Positions 16,755 through 25,651 of a stretch of DNA of 64,000 nt are shown here, piece by piece; the stretch's first letter is position 1, and every line of letters begins with the position of its first letter. A program made the position numbers and the translations under genes. Location of the stretch: the NCBI RefSeq assembly GCF_003611695.1, contig NZ_RAWE01000012.1, forward strand, positions 1 through 64,000, in the 5' to 3' direction. The notes under the pieces were generated by a model. It searched no databases. It worked only from the letters and a program-made list of their open reading frames with translations, and was not told where the DNA came from. The stretch comes from Corallococcus carmarthensis (GTDB lineage: Bacteria; Myxococcota; Myxococcia; Myxococcales; Myxococcaceae).

Positions 16755-17012
16755 TCAGCACTCCAGGATGTACTCCGAGTAGACCGACCGGCCGCCCCAG
16801 TTGTAGAGCCCGCCGCAGTAGCAACCAAACTCACCGATCAGCTCGGTGTGCGCGGCGTTGTTGTAGTACCTGTGCAGGTTCGCGTTCGGCTCGTTGGAGC
16901 AGTCCGGCAGCGGAGCCTCCTGGGAGGCAAGGTCCGGCTCGCCCTCCTGCTCCATGGGGGCGCCACAGCCCACCGCCATCGCCAGCAGACCACCGAGAAT
17001 GAATGACCGCAT
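16755..17012 (-). CDS. Small Cys-rich lipoprotein, paralogue 3 of 3
   Basis: An 85-residue paralogue starting MRSFILGGLLAMAVGCGAP, with an acidic linker, LPDC, a YYNNAAH segment, FGCYCGG, a Trp-Gly pair and a final Cys. It is more diverged than copies 1 and 2, and no convincing copy of the eutBC tail precedes it, so it is likely the older member or its flank has decayed. The ATG at 17012 has GGAGG six bases upstream. Upstream DNA (17013-17124) is noticeably richer in A and T than the surroundings and probably carries its promoter. Confidence 0.83.
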   Translation of the reverse strand: MRSFILGGLLAMAVGCGAPMEQEGEPDLASQEAPLPDCSNEPNANLHRYYNNAAHTELIGEFGCYCGGLYNWGGRSVYSEYILEC

Positions 17013-17124
17013 GTGTCCTCCTTGAGGGGGACGCAAACCATACGCGGTCCACGACTGCGCTTGAAACAGTTATCGCGGATTTCAGTTTAACGGTGGATGA
17101 CGGGTTGCATTGTAAAACAGTGCT

Positions 17125-18612
17125 TCAGCGCACCGCGGCGATGCTCGCGGCGGTGCGCACGCCACCCACCGCGGTGGCCAGGGTGCTCTGGCCTGGGAAC
17201 ACGGAGTCCCCCACGAGCCACAGGCCGCGCTGCGCCTGGAACGGCCCCAGGAGGCGGTAGTTGTCCAACCCCGCGCGCCGGGGCACGCCACCCACCGCTC
17301 CGGCCTCGCGCAAGGTGAAGCGCTGGAACGTACGCGGCGAGGCCGTCATGACGTGCACGACGTTGGCCATCCACTCCGGGAGCAGCGCCTCCAGGTTCTC
17401 CCGCATCCGCGCATGGAGCCCGGCGAAGTAGGGCGCCTGTTCCTCCGGCGCCATGCCCGCGAGCTTCTTCAACGGCACATGCGTCGACACCGTCACCGTG
17501 CGCTGTCCCGGCCGCGCACGCCCTTCGTCCGCCGCCCCGCTCACGGAGGCGAAGAGGTGGTTTCCTTCGATGAAGGGCGCGTTCTCATCGCGCACCAGCT
17601 CGAAGTGATGCGCGCCGCCGGAGTCACCCTCCGGAGGACGCACCACGAGGTACAGCATCGCCGCGCCCCAACCTTCATCCACGCGCTCCGCGAGCGCATC
17701 CACCCGGGGAAGCCGTCCCACTGGCGCATCCAGCAACGTGCGCAGCCCCTGGGGCAACACGTTGGCCACCACGTGCCGGGCGAGCAATTCGCCCCTGCGC
17801 GCCGTCACCCGCCAGCCTCCATCCACGGGCGTCACCGCGCGCACCCGGTTCGCCATGAGTACGTCACCGCCTCGGGCGGTAATCGCCTTCGTCAGCGCCG
17901 TCGCCAACCGGCCGATGCCGCCCCGGACGTGTCCCGTGCCACGCCAGTAGTAGTCCATCGCCGCGAACGCGAACGGGGCCTCCGCCTCCGCGGCGGCGCA
18001 CTGCACGGTGATCTGACAGAGCGCATCCAGGTACGTGCGCAGCGGCGTGAAGCCCTCCAGTCCGTGATGCGCGAGCACCGCGCCCAGGGGCCGGCCCAGC
18101 CAGCGCGCCACCGGCGCATACGTCCACGCGCGCCCCGCATGCCGCATCAGCGTCTTCAGGCTCAAGGGCGGCAGCAGGTCCGGGTCATCGAACAGCGGCC
18201 ACAGCGCGCCGGCCACCTGGGCCTGCATCTCGAAGAACCGCTGGATGCCCTGCACGGGTGCTCCAGGCAGCGCGCACAGCTCCGCGATGAGTTGGTCCCG
18301 GTCGCGGTGCACTGGCAACCGCATCCCCGGGGTTCGCAGCTCCACCAGGGGATCCAGCCAGTCCACCGTCACATCCAGCGCATGCTCGCGGATCCACCGG
18401 CCGAAGAGCTGATGCTCACCGAACCCGGAGAACAGCGTGGCGCCGGACTCGAAACCGTAGCCGCCGCGCCGGAAGGTGCTCGCGCAGCCACCCGGGTAGT
18501 TGAGCCCTTCGCAAAGCGCCACCCGGGCGCCACGGCGGCACAACTCCAGCGCCGTGCCCAGGCCACCGAAGCCCGCACCCACCACCACCGCGTCGTACCA
18601 GGTGTCCGCCAT
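17125..18612 (-). CDS. CrtI/CrtISO-type FAD-dependent oxidoreductase
   Basis: A 495-residue flavoprotein of the phytoene desaturase, carotenoid isomerase and retinol saturase superfamily. The N-terminal dinucleotide-binding motif is VVVGAGFGGLGTALEL (about residues 9-24). The C-terminal FAD signature reads LWLVGDSVFPGQSTLATAVGG. The closing segment PGQSTLATAVGG is typical of CrtISO-like proteins. No carotenoid synthase or other crt gene is nearby, so the substrate is open; a lipid or polyene is plausible. The ATG at 18612 is chosen because the first residues lead straight into the beta strand of the Rossmann fold; no ribosome site is seen and a longer start at 18687 is possible but unlikely. 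Confidence 0.88.
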   Translation of the reverse strand: MADTWYDAVVVGAGFGGLGTALELCRRGARVALCEGLNYPGGCASTFRRGGYGFESGATLFSGFGEHQLFGRWIREHALDVTVDWLDPLVELRTPGMRLPVHRDRDQLIAELCALPGAPVQGIQRFFEMQAQVAGALWPLFDDPDLLPPLSLKTLMRHAGRAWTYAPVARWLGRPLGAVLAHHGLEGFTPLRTYLDALCQITVQCAAAEAEAPFAFAAMDYYWRGTGHVRGGIGRLATALTKAITARGGDVLMANRVRAVTPVDGGWRVTARRGELLARHVVANVLPQGLRTLLDAPVGRLPRVDALAERVDEGWGAAMLYLVVRPPEGDSGGAHHFELVRDENAPFIEGNHLFASVSGAADEGRARPGQRTVTVSTHVPLKKLAGMAPEEQAPYFAGLHARMRENLEALLPEWMANVVHVMTASPRTFQRFTLREAGAVGGVPRRAGLDNYRLLGPFQAQRGLWLVGDSVFPGQSTLATAVGGVRTAASIAAVR

Positions 18613-18800
18613 TGCTCGGGAAAAGGGACCGGCACCGAAAGCGGGCCGGGGGAGGCCCGCTCCTTCCGGTGCCGGTATCGCGCACATGGCCGAGCGCGAC
18701 GGGACTTTCCTAACGGGCCCGCACTTCCGCCGCGATTCTTTTCCCCTCCCGAGGGGGAGGCGGGCGTCCGGCCGCTTCCACTGGCGGACACCCGCCCCGG

Positions 18801-19553
18801 CTACCGGGGCATCTTCAGCCTGATGTTGAACGTGTACGACACGTTCACCGGACGGCCCTGGAACATCAGCGGCTGGTACTCGCGCGAATAGAGCGACTCC
18901 AGCACCGCGTCATTCATGAACGGCAGGCCCTTGATGATGCGGCAGTCGCGCACCCGGCCCTCCGTGGTGATGACGCACTTCGCGATGATCATCCCCTCCA
19001 CACCCGCGAGCTGCGCTTCGCGCGTGTAGCTGAACTGCGAACCGCTCAGCATCCGGGGAGGCGTCATCCCGCCCTGGAAGGGCAGCACCTCCGTGCCCGT
19101 GGGCGCGACGTTGATCACCGGCACGCCCACCACGCCGATGGGGCTGTCGCTGTCCGAACTGCCATCCGGGTCACCCACCGGGCCGGTGTCGCCCGTGCCC
19201 GTCGCGTCGGTCGTGCCCGCCGCGTCCGCGATCGTCGTCGGCTCCGGATCCGGCTTCGCCGCCGGCGGATCCGCGGGCAGCGGCTTCGGGTTCAGCGGGA
19301 TGCGGTCCGTGCGCGGCTTCGGCTTCGGTGCGGTCGTGGCCGGCTTCGGCTGCGTGGTCTGCTTCACTCCCTTCCGGATGGCGGTCGCATGGATGACGAC
19401 AGGCACGAAGGGCTGTTCGATGGTCTCGGGCACGCGGCCGGAGATGAAGAACACCAGGCCCAGGAGCCCCGCGTGCACGCCGATGGACACCCACGCGCCC
19501 GTGCCGAACCGTCCCGAGCGCACTCCCCGCCGTTCGATGACCGACTCAAACAT
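18801..19553 (-). CDS. TonB-family energy transducer
   Basis: A 250-residue TonB-like protein. It has a short cytoplasmic N-terminus, one membrane segment (about residues 18-38, WVSIGVHAGLLGLVFFISG), a long periplasmic Pro- and Lys-rich spacer with repeated PKP motifs, then an acidic Gly/Asp/Ser stretch, and a C-terminal TonB domain (about 170-250, GMIIAKCVITTEGRVRDC and the final YTFNIRLKMP). TonB couples the proton gradient to outer-membrane receptors, but no receptor or exbBD lies in this window. The ATG at 19553 has AGGAGG nine bases upstream. It lies 117 bases downstream of the response-regulator gene on the same strand. Confidence 0.9.
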   Translation of the reverse strand: MFESVIERRGVRSGRFGTGAWVSIGVHAGLLGLVFFISGRVPETIEQPFVPVVIHATAIRKGVKQTTQPKPATTAPKPKPRTDRIPLNPKPLPADPPAAKPDPEPTTIADAAGTTDATGTGDTGPVGDPDGSSDSDSPIGVVGVPVINVAPTGTEVLPFQGGMTPPRMLSGSQFSYTREAQLAGVEGMIIAKCVITTEGRVRDCRIIKGLPFMNDAVLESLYSREYQPLMFQGRPVNVSYTFNIRLKMPR

Positions 19554-19670
19554 CTGACCCGCCTCCTGGTTGGTACGGACGCTCCAGGCGTCCCGTCCCC
19601 ACAAGATGCAAGGTACGAAGTCGCGCCAGCCGAAAGGCCGACAGCGCTCCATGTGTCGGTCATGATTGCG

Positions 19671-20396
19671 TCATGACGGGCCGCCGCTCAGGACCTCCAT
19701 CCGGTAGCCCACGCCGCGCAGCGTGTGGATGGTGAAGCCCGACGTGCTCGTCCACCCGAGCTTCTTCTTCAGGTTCGACACGAAGTTGTCCACCGTGCGC
19801 GGATCCACCACCACGTCGCGGCCCCACACCGCGTCCAGGATTTCGCCCCGGGGCAGCGCGCGGTCGCGGTGCCGCAAGAGGAACGCCAGCAGGTCGAACT
19901 CCGTGCGCGTCAGGTCCACTTCGCCGCCGTCCGCCCGCAGCACCGCGCGGCGGCCCAGGTCCAGCGTGAAGGTGCCAAAGGTCACCACCTGCGGCGGCGC
20001 CGTGCCCGCCCGGCGCACCAGCGCCTGCACGCGCGCGAGCAATTCGCGCAGGCGGTAGGGCTTGGTGAGGTAGTCCTGCGCGCCGGCCTCGAAGCCTCGC
20101 ACCAGGTCGTCCTCCAGCGAGCGCGCGGTGAGCATCAGCACCATGCTCTTCACGCCCTCCGAGCGCAGGCGGCGGCAGAAGCTGTAGCCGTCCTCGCCCG
20201 GCAGCATCACGTCCAGGATGAGCAGGTCGAACACCCGCGACTGCAGGTGCGGCGCGGCGTCCTTCGCGGAAGGGGCGTCCGTGACGTCGTAGCCCTCGTC
20301 GCGCAGGTTGTCGCGCAGGCCCAGGCGCAGGTTGGCGTCGTCCTCGACGATGAGGATGGTCGGGCGGGTGGAGGGGGGCGGCGTTTGCGTCGTCAT
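19671..20396 (-). CDS. OmpR/PhoB-family response regulator
   Basis: A 241-residue DNA-binding regulator. The receiver domain has the acidic pair in ILIVEDDANLRLGL, the phospho-acceptor Asp in LLILDVMLPGEDG and the conserved Lys in DYLTKPYRLREL. The C-terminal winged helix (about 145-235) ends in HTLRGVGYRME. The gene is the partner of the sensor kinase immediately upstream: ATG at 20396 and the kinase reading frame meet head to tail as described under that gene. Targets are not evident; the TonB gene downstream may be co-transcribed. Confidence 0.95.
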   Translation of the reverse strand: MTTQTPPPSTRPTILIVEDDANLRLGLRDNLRDEGYDVTDAPSAKDAAPHLQSRVFDLLILDVMLPGEDGYSFCRRLRSEGVKSMVLMLTARSLEDDLVRGFEAGAQDYLTKPYRLRELLARVQALVRRAGTAPPQVVTFGTFTLDLGRRAVLRADGGEVDLTRTEFDLLAFLLRHRDRALPRGEILDAVWGRDVVVDPRTVDNFVSNLKKKLGWTSTSGFTIHTLRGVGYRMEVLSGGPS

Positions 20397-22222
20397 CGGC
20401 GCGTCTCGGGAAAGGTCAGGGCGAAGGTCGTGCCTTCGGGGCCGGAGGAAGCCACCTGGATGCTGCCCTGGTGCAGGCCCATGATTCTGCGGCACAGCGC
20501 CAGCCCCAGGCCACTTCCATGCACTTCCGGCCCGGGCGTTGTCAGCCGGTAGAAGTCCTGGAACACGCGCTCCCATTCCTCCGGGGGGATGCCCACCCCG
20601 TTGTCGCTGAAGAGCACGGTGGCGCCATAGCCCGGCTGCGGATAGGCGCGCACGGTGAGCACCACCGGGCTGCGCTGGTTGTAGAGGCAGGCGTTGCGGC
20701 CCAGGTTGGCGAAGAGCATCCGCACGAGCGACGCGTCCGCGTCCAGCTCCACGTCCTCCACCTGCGAGCGGATCTCCACCGGCACGGTGACGGCGTCCTG
20801 CAGGTCCTCGCGCAGCGTGCCCACCGCCTCCTCCAGCCGCACGTGGGCGGGCCTCAGCGCCCATCTCCCCTTGTCGATGCGGTTGAAGGACAGGATGTTC
20901 TCCACCAGGAAGTGCAGCCCCTCCGCCGCGCGCACGATGCGGGTGGGGTAGTCCCCGGCCTCCGGGATCTTGCCCAGGCGGCGCTCCAGCGTCTCGCCCA
21001 GCAGGCGGATGGACGCGAGCGGCGTGCGCAACTCATGCGACACGGTGGAGACGAAGTCGCTCTTGAGCTCCACGAAGCGGTACTTGCGCTGCTGGGCCAC
21101 CACCGCCAGCGCAGCGATGGCCGACGCGAGCGCGCCGCACGCCGCGACCAGCAGCGTCTTCAGGCCGTATCGCGCCTCGATGTCCGCCTCCGCCGCGGCC
21201 CACCCCGGCGTGGCCACCTCCAGCCCCGGATGCTTCAGGGGACGCGCCACGCCGCCGGGCCCCAGCCGCACCTGTCCATCCCTGGGGATGAGGTTGCGCC
21301 CGCGCAGCTCCTGCGTCAGGTCCGCGAGCAGCGCGGACATGTCCACGGCCAGCCCGTGCACCTGTTCGGCCGCGGGCTCCACGTACCACTGCTCGGCCAG
21401 GAGCGTGGGGCCGTCCAGCGGTTCCGGCAGCACCAGCGCGCCCGCGCCGGCCTCCTGCACGCGGGCCACGAAGGCGTCGTGGGGCTCCACCAGCGCGCGG
21501 CTCACTCCCACGATGCGCGCCTGGAGGAAGTCGAAGTCCGGCTGCGTGAGCTGGGGGCGGGCACGCAGCACGTTGCGTTGCAGGCCCGGGTCCCGTGCCA
21601 TGCCGCCCAGCTCCTCCGGAAGGCCTTCGCGCACCAGCGCCCGGATGAGGAGCGGCGTGTCCCCTCCGCGTTGCAGGTACTCCACCATGAGCAGCGTGAA
21701 GGGCAGCTCCTGATCCGGCGGCAGCGGGTGCGCCGCGTGGTAGCGCAGGAGTGCCTCCACCGCCGCCTCCGTGCGCGCCTCGTTGCCGGAGAGCAGGGCG
21801 GCCCCCGCCGCGCGCAGCCGCGAAAGCCGCTCCTGGAAGGGCGCCGGGGCCAGGCCGTCCTCCAGCGCGTGCGCCAGCATCGTGTAGGTGGCCTGCGCGG
21901 GGACGTCCGTGCCTTCCCGGGGCCAGTCCACGCGCGGCAGGAACTGGTGGCCGCGGAAGAGCAGGTAGTAGCCCTCCGCGGGCAGCAGCGGATCCCCCAC
22001 GGCCGCGTTGAGGTTCGGCAGGCGGGTCTTCATCAGCTGCGCGAGCGCCGTGCGCAGCGACTCCGCCGCCAGCTGTTCCAGCGCGACCCGCCGCGAACGC
22101 ACCTGGGCGCGGGCGTCCTCACGCTCCTGGGTGAAGATGCGCTGGAGGCTCACCAGCCCCCATCCGAGGGCCAGCAGTCCAAAGCCCAGTGCGAGCAATG
22201 TGGGGAGGAGTCGGCGCAGCAT
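20393..22222 (-). CDS. Membrane sensor histidine kinase
   Basis: A 609-residue sensor with an N-terminal membrane segment (LLPTLLALGFGLLALGWGLVSL, shown here only as its location, residues 5-26), a large periplasmic region to about residue 340, a second membrane segment (TLLVAACGALASAIAALAVV), then HisKA with VSHELRTPLASIRLL and a HATPase with DNGVGIPPEEW and GSGLGLALCRR. The periplasmic region shows no recognised sensor fold; it contains many short helices. Its stop TGA overlaps the start of the response regulator (ATGA), so the two are translated together in the order kinase, regulator. The ATG at 22222 fits the first membrane helix better than the longer frame. Confidence 0.93.
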   Translation of the reverse strand: MLRRLLPTLLALGFGLLALGWGLVSLQRIFTQEREDARAQVRSRRVALEQLAAESLRTALAQLMKTRLPNLNAAVGDPLLPAEGYYLLFRGHQFLPRVDWPREGTDVPAQATYTMLAHALEDGLAPAPFQERLSRLRAAGAALLSGNEARTEAAVEALLRYHAAHPLPPDQELPFTLLMVEYLQRGGDTPLLIRALVREGLPEELGGMARDPGLQRNVLRARPQLTQPDFDFLQARIVGVSRALVEPHDAFVARVQEAGAGALVLPEPLDGPTLLAEQWYVEPAAEQVHGLAVDMSALLADLTQELRGRNLIPRDGQVRLGPGGVARPLKHPGLEVATPGWAAAEADIEARYGLKTLLVAACGALASAIAALAVVAQQRKYRFVELKSDFVSTVSHELRTPLASIRLLGETLERRLGKIPEAGDYPTRIVRAAEGLHFLVENILSFNRIDKGRWALRPAHVRLEEAVGTLREDLQDAVTVPVEIRSQVEDVELDADASLVRMLFANLGRNACLYNQRSPVVLTVRAYPQPGYGATVLFSDNGVGIPPEEWERVFQDFYRLTTPGPEVHGSGLGLALCRRIMGLHQGSIQVASSGPEGTTFALTFPETRR

Positions 22223-22338
22223 TCGCGTCCCGCCGGACTGTAGCAGTGTCGACAGGATTGCGGGCCTGGAGCCTTGAGGGTGAATAAAGTGTAGGAGGCC
22301 CACGTCCCCTAGGGGGTCTGGAGATCGGAGACGGAGTC

Positions 22339-23673
22339 ATGGGTTCTCGATGGTGGGTTGGTGTGATTGTCGGCCTGGCCACCCAGGGTGCGTTCGCGCA
22401 GACCTCGCCGGTCGCCGCGGATGACTGGGGTGATGACGACGCGTACGTCCAGCAGTCCAACGCGGAGGATTCCGGGCCCATCGCGCCCTCTCCGCCCCCT
22501 GACCTGCCCGCCGAGTCACCGACCCCCCGGCCCTATGCCGGCGCGGTCTGGACGTCCGGCCACTGGTACTGGGACGGCGACAGCTGGCAGTTCAAGTCCG
22601 GCGGCTGGGTGGAGCGCATGCCCGGCTACCAGTACGTCAACGGCTACTGGGCGCAGGACGGCGACGTCTGGCGCTGGGTGTCCGGCGGCTGGGCGCAGGA
22701 GGGCTCCACCGAGGTGGAGATCCCCGTGGAGGTCGCCAGCGAGGACGTGACGGCGACCCAGGCGCCTCCGGCGCTGCGCGTGGAGGCTCCGCCCCCGGCG
22801 CCGGCTCCGGACTACACGTGGGCCCCGGGCTACTGGTACTGGGGCATCAACGGCTACGAGTGGGTCTCCGGCTCCTGGATGGAACCGCCGCGTCCGGGCC
22901 TGGTGTTCGTGTCGCCGCACTGGATCCGCCGCGGCCCGTCCTGGGTGTTCGTGGGCGGTGGCTGGGGGTGGAACGGCTCGGCGCGCGTCATCGTCCCGGT
23001 CTACCGCCACGCCCACATCTCGGTGTCCTTCGGCCGCCCGAACCTGTTCCTGCGCTCGTGGTACCGCTACCCGGGCGTGTCGTGGCGCTACTACGGCTAC
23101 GGACACAGCCGCTACCGCCCGGGCTACCACTACTCCTCCCGTCCGGGCCCGTACCGGTATGGCCCGCGCTCGCATGATGCGTCGCCCGGGCGCTACAACG
23201 GCCCGTCGAACGGCGGCCGTGGCAACAGCCGTCCCGGTCCCTACCGCCCGCAGAGCGGCGGCGGCGTCCACTCGTCGAACAACGGCAACAGCGGAGGCTG
23301 GGGCGGCACCCGGAACCCGCCTCCCGGTGGAAATGGAACGAGCGGCGGCGCGCATCAGTCCAGCGGTGGCGGTTGGGGCGGTGGTTCCAGCGGCGGCGGT
23401 CGTCCGTCATCCGGCGGCTCGCACCAGTCCAGCGGCGGCGGCTCCGGCGGGTGGGGTGGCGGCAGCTCCGGTGGCGTCCACCAGACCAGCGGCGGCTCCA
23501 GCAGCCACGGCGGCGGTGGGCGCTGGGGCGGCGGCTCCGGCGGTGGTGGCGGCTCCTCCTCCCGCGGCTCCAGCGGCGGCGCGTCTCACGGCTCCAGCCG
23601 TGGCGGCGGCAACGGCGGCGGCGGTTGGAGCGGCGGCTCCGGCGGTGGCCACGGCGGTGGTGGCCATCGCTGA
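22339..23673 (+). CDS. Secreted YXWGXW-repeat protein with Gly/Ser-rich tail
   Basis: A 444-residue exported protein. A signal peptide ends at AFAQ (about residue 20). Three Trp/Tyr-rich units follow, of the type HWYWDGDSWQFKSGGW, GYWAQDGDVWRWVSGGW and GYWYWGINGYEWVSGSW, the pattern known as YXWGXW repeats. The second half is a low-complexity tail made of Gly, Ser, Asn, Arg and His, with recurring SGG, HQSSGGG and WGGGSS units. Proteins of this type are found at outer surfaces or in extracellular matrices, but no molecular role is established. The ATG at 22339 is preceded by GGAGACGGAG. It is divergent from the sensor-kinase gene, 116 bases away. Confidence 0.85.
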   Translation: MGSRWWVGVIVGLATQGAFAQTSPVAADDWGDDDAYVQQSNAEDSGPIAPSPPPDLPAESPTPRPYAGAVWTSGHWYWDGDSWQFKSGGWVERMPGYQYVNGYWAQDGDVWRWVSGGWAQEGSTEVEIPVEVASEDVTATQAPPALRVEAPPPAPAPDYTWAPGYWYWGINGYEWVSGSWMEPPRPGLVFVSPHWIRRGPSWVFVGGGWGWNGSARVIVPVYRHAHISVSFGRPNLFLRSWYRYPGVSWRYYGYGHSRYRPGYHYSSRPGPYRYGPRSHDASPGRYNGPSNGGRGNSRPGPYRPQSGGGVHSSNNGNSGGWGGTRNPPPGGNGTSGGAHQSSGGGWGGGSSGGGRPSSGGSHQSSGGGSGGWGGGSSGGVHQTSGGSSSHGGGGRWGGGSGGGGGSSSRGSSGGASHGSSRGGGNGGGGWSGGSGGGHGGGGHR

Positions 23674-23698
23674 GTGAAGTGACGGCGGATGGGCCGGG

Positions 23699-24727
23699 TC
23701 AGACCTCGACCTGGCCCATCAGCCACGTCTCCAGCTCTCCCAGCTCGCGCTCCTGCGAGGGGTGACGGGCGCGGACCTCGGCGACGGCCTGCTGCATCCC
23801 GTTGCGGCTGTGCGGCTTGCCCACGAGCGCCGCCTGCAGGTCCTGCACGAGGTCCGGGTAGAGCGCATCGGAGAAGACCTGCGCGCGGGTGACGTGTCCG
23901 TTCTCCGCGTCGACGTGGACCTCGAAGAAGCCCCACGACAGGTACTCCACCATCTGGTGGCTGAAGCGGGGCGCGTTGCCGAAGCGCCAGTCCCATGACG
24001 CGTAGTGATCGAAGGTGCGCTTGAGCGACGGCTGGCTCTCCAGGAACGAGGGCTCCAGCAGCTCCGGCTCCGCGGTGGCGCCGTGGAAGTCGCAGAAGGC
24101 CCCCATCATCGCCTTCACCAGCGCTTCATGGGAGGCCTCCGGCTGGAGGTCGCGGATGTTCATCACGCGCGAGCGCACCGACGCGCTGCCCTTGGACTCC
24201 AGCTTCTTCGGGTGCGGCGTGAGGTAGTTGGCCAGCCGCGACAGGTTGGCGTGGATGAGGAACGTGCCGTGGTGGAACGCGCGGTCCTTCGTCTCGCGGT
24301 ACGCGCTGCCGCTGATCTTCCGCGGCCCGTCCTCCAGCGGAATCACCAGGTCGTTGCGCCCGGATGCCTGCGCCGTCACGCCCAGCCGCGACAGCGCGTC
24401 CAGCAGGATGCTGATGTTCGCCGTCTTGTTGTAGCCCTCCTTCGCGGACAGGAACGTGAAGCAGGTGTTGCCCAGGTCGTGGAACACCGCGCCGCCGCCG
24501 CTCGTGCGCCGCGCGAGGAAGACCTTGTCCTCCTCCATGCGCGTGAGGTTGCACTCGGACCACGGGTTCTGGTTGCGGCCGATGACGACCGTGTTGTCGT
24601 TGCGCCACAGGAAGAGCGTCTGGGTGGCGGGATCCAACTCGCGGAAGATCCAGTCCTCGGTCGCGAGGTTGAACCAGGGGTTGTAGGTCTCCGACAGGAG
24701 GATGCGCACGCGCGGGGCTTGAGACAT
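23699..24727 (-). CDS. lplA: Lipoate-protein ligase A
   Basis: LplA activates lipoate with ATP and transfers it to E2 and GcvH proteins. The 342-residue product has the usual full length for the two-domain enzyme. The signature RRTSGGGAVFHDLGN lies near residues 73-87, with the lipoate/AMP loop RNDNTVVIGRNQNPW before it and the Lys-containing KISGSAYRE segment after it. The C-terminal accessory domain is present. The ATG at 24727 is the first in-frame start after divergent DNA. It is a stand-alone gene: the neighbours are convergent and divergent, and no lipoate synthase is nearby. Confidence 0.95.
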   Translation of the reverse strand: MSQAPRVRILLSETYNPWFNLATEDWIFRELDPATQTLFLWRNDNTVVIGRNQNPWSECNLTRMEEDKVFLARRTSGGGAVFHDLGNTCFTFLSAKEGYNKTANISILLDALSRLGVTAQASGRNDLVIPLEDGPRKISGSAYRETKDRAFHHGTFLIHANLSRLANYLTPHPKKLESKGSASVRSRVMNIRDLQPEASHEALVKAMMGAFCDFHGATAEPELLEPSFLESQPSLKRTFDHYASWDWRFGNAPRFSHQMVEYLSWGFFEVHVDAENGHVTRAQVFSDALYPDLVQDLQAALVGKPHSRNGMQQAVAEVRARHPSQERELGELETWLMGQVEV

Positions 24728-24886
24728 GGGCGCGGAGCATAACCGCCCGCCACGTCAATGCAGGGCCTTGCGCCGTCCTGTGGGGGACACCCGGTCCGTC
24801 CCGGGGGCGATGGCCGGTGGGGCACCCCTCCGGAAGACTCGTGCGCATGCCGGGCGCGGAAGGCGGGTGCGCTCCAGGGGTCGGCC

Positions 24887-25639
24887 ATGCGTGGAGTGTT
24901 CTCCCTGTCCCGTCCGCGTGCGGGCGGGCCGGTGGTGTTGTGGGGTGGGGCGCAGCCGTCCGGCAGCCTCAAGTACCTCACCTTCGCGCGCTACCTGGCC
25001 GCGATGCCGCCGGGCTCACGCGGACTGGTGGAGATGTCCGGGGCGTCGAGCGCGCTGGCGCTGGATGTCCTGGGCCGCGAGCGGAGCCTGCCCACGGTGG
25101 CCCTGACGGACGCCGCGGGTGAAACGTACCTGCGCGCCCACGGCTTCCAGGGCGAGGTCCGCAAGGCCGGCTCGATGTCGAACATGTTCGAGCAGGCCCA
25201 CGCGCTGGAGCGCGACGGTTGGTGCTGGCCCCGGCAGCTCACCAACCGGGCCCTGGTGGCGTGCGTGGAGGCCTGGGCGTCGGGGCTCCGCGCGCAGGTG
25301 CGGGAGCGCTTCCCCACGGTGAAGCGCGTGGTGTGCGGCTTCGGCACGGGCGCGACGCTGGTGGGCCTGACGCGCGTCTTCACGGTCGGGGGCTTCACCG
25401 TCACGGGCCTGCAACCCGCGGCCGGTCAGCCGCTGCCCGGCTGGCGCACGTGGGAGACCCAGAACCTGGGCGCGGAGGACCTGTTCTTCGAGCACCAGCC
25501 CCGCCTTCCGTTGGCCACCGCCGCGCCCGCGCCGGATGCCTTCACCGCGCTCATGGAGTGGGCCCGCAGGCAGCCCCATCCAGAGCAGGTGCTCATCGTC
25601 GCGCACAACGCCCGGGAACCGGACACCGCCCGCGCTTGA
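24887..25639 (+). CDS. Short PLP fold-type II (CysK-like) protein, degenerate
   Basis: The 250-residue product resembles the tryptophan-synthase-beta superfamily but is shorter than the usual 300-plus residues. The Lys that normally forms the PLP Schiff base is present in PSGSLKYLTF near residue 25. The SGNTG-like loop that holds the cofactor and substrate carboxylate appears as MSGASSAL, without the Asn. A FGTGATLVG segment near 145 corresponds to the phosphate-binding Gly loop. It may bind PLP but catalyse a different reaction, or be inactive. The ATG at 24887 was chosen because homology-like sequence begins directly after it; no good ribosome site is seen. Identification is from motifs only. 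Confidence 0.6.
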   Translation: MRGVFSLSRPRAGGPVVLWGGAQPSGSLKYLTFARYLAAMPPGSRGLVEMSGASSALALDVLGRERSLPTVALTDAAGETYLRAHGFQGEVRKAGSMSNMFEQAHALERDGWCWPRQLTNRALVACVEAWASGLRAQVRERFPTVKRVVCGFGTGATLVGLTRVFTVGGFTVTGLQPAAGQPLPGWRTWETQNLGAEDLFFEHQPRLPLATAAPAPDAFTALMEWARRQPHPEQVLIVAHNAREPDTARA

Positions 25640-25651
25640 GGTGCCGCACGC

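Noticed and set aside
18740..18760. GC-rich hairpin near the upstream end of the FAD oxidoreductase gene
   Set aside because: The run of T precedes the stem on the plus strand, so it cannot act as an intrinsic terminator for the minus-strand genes around it.
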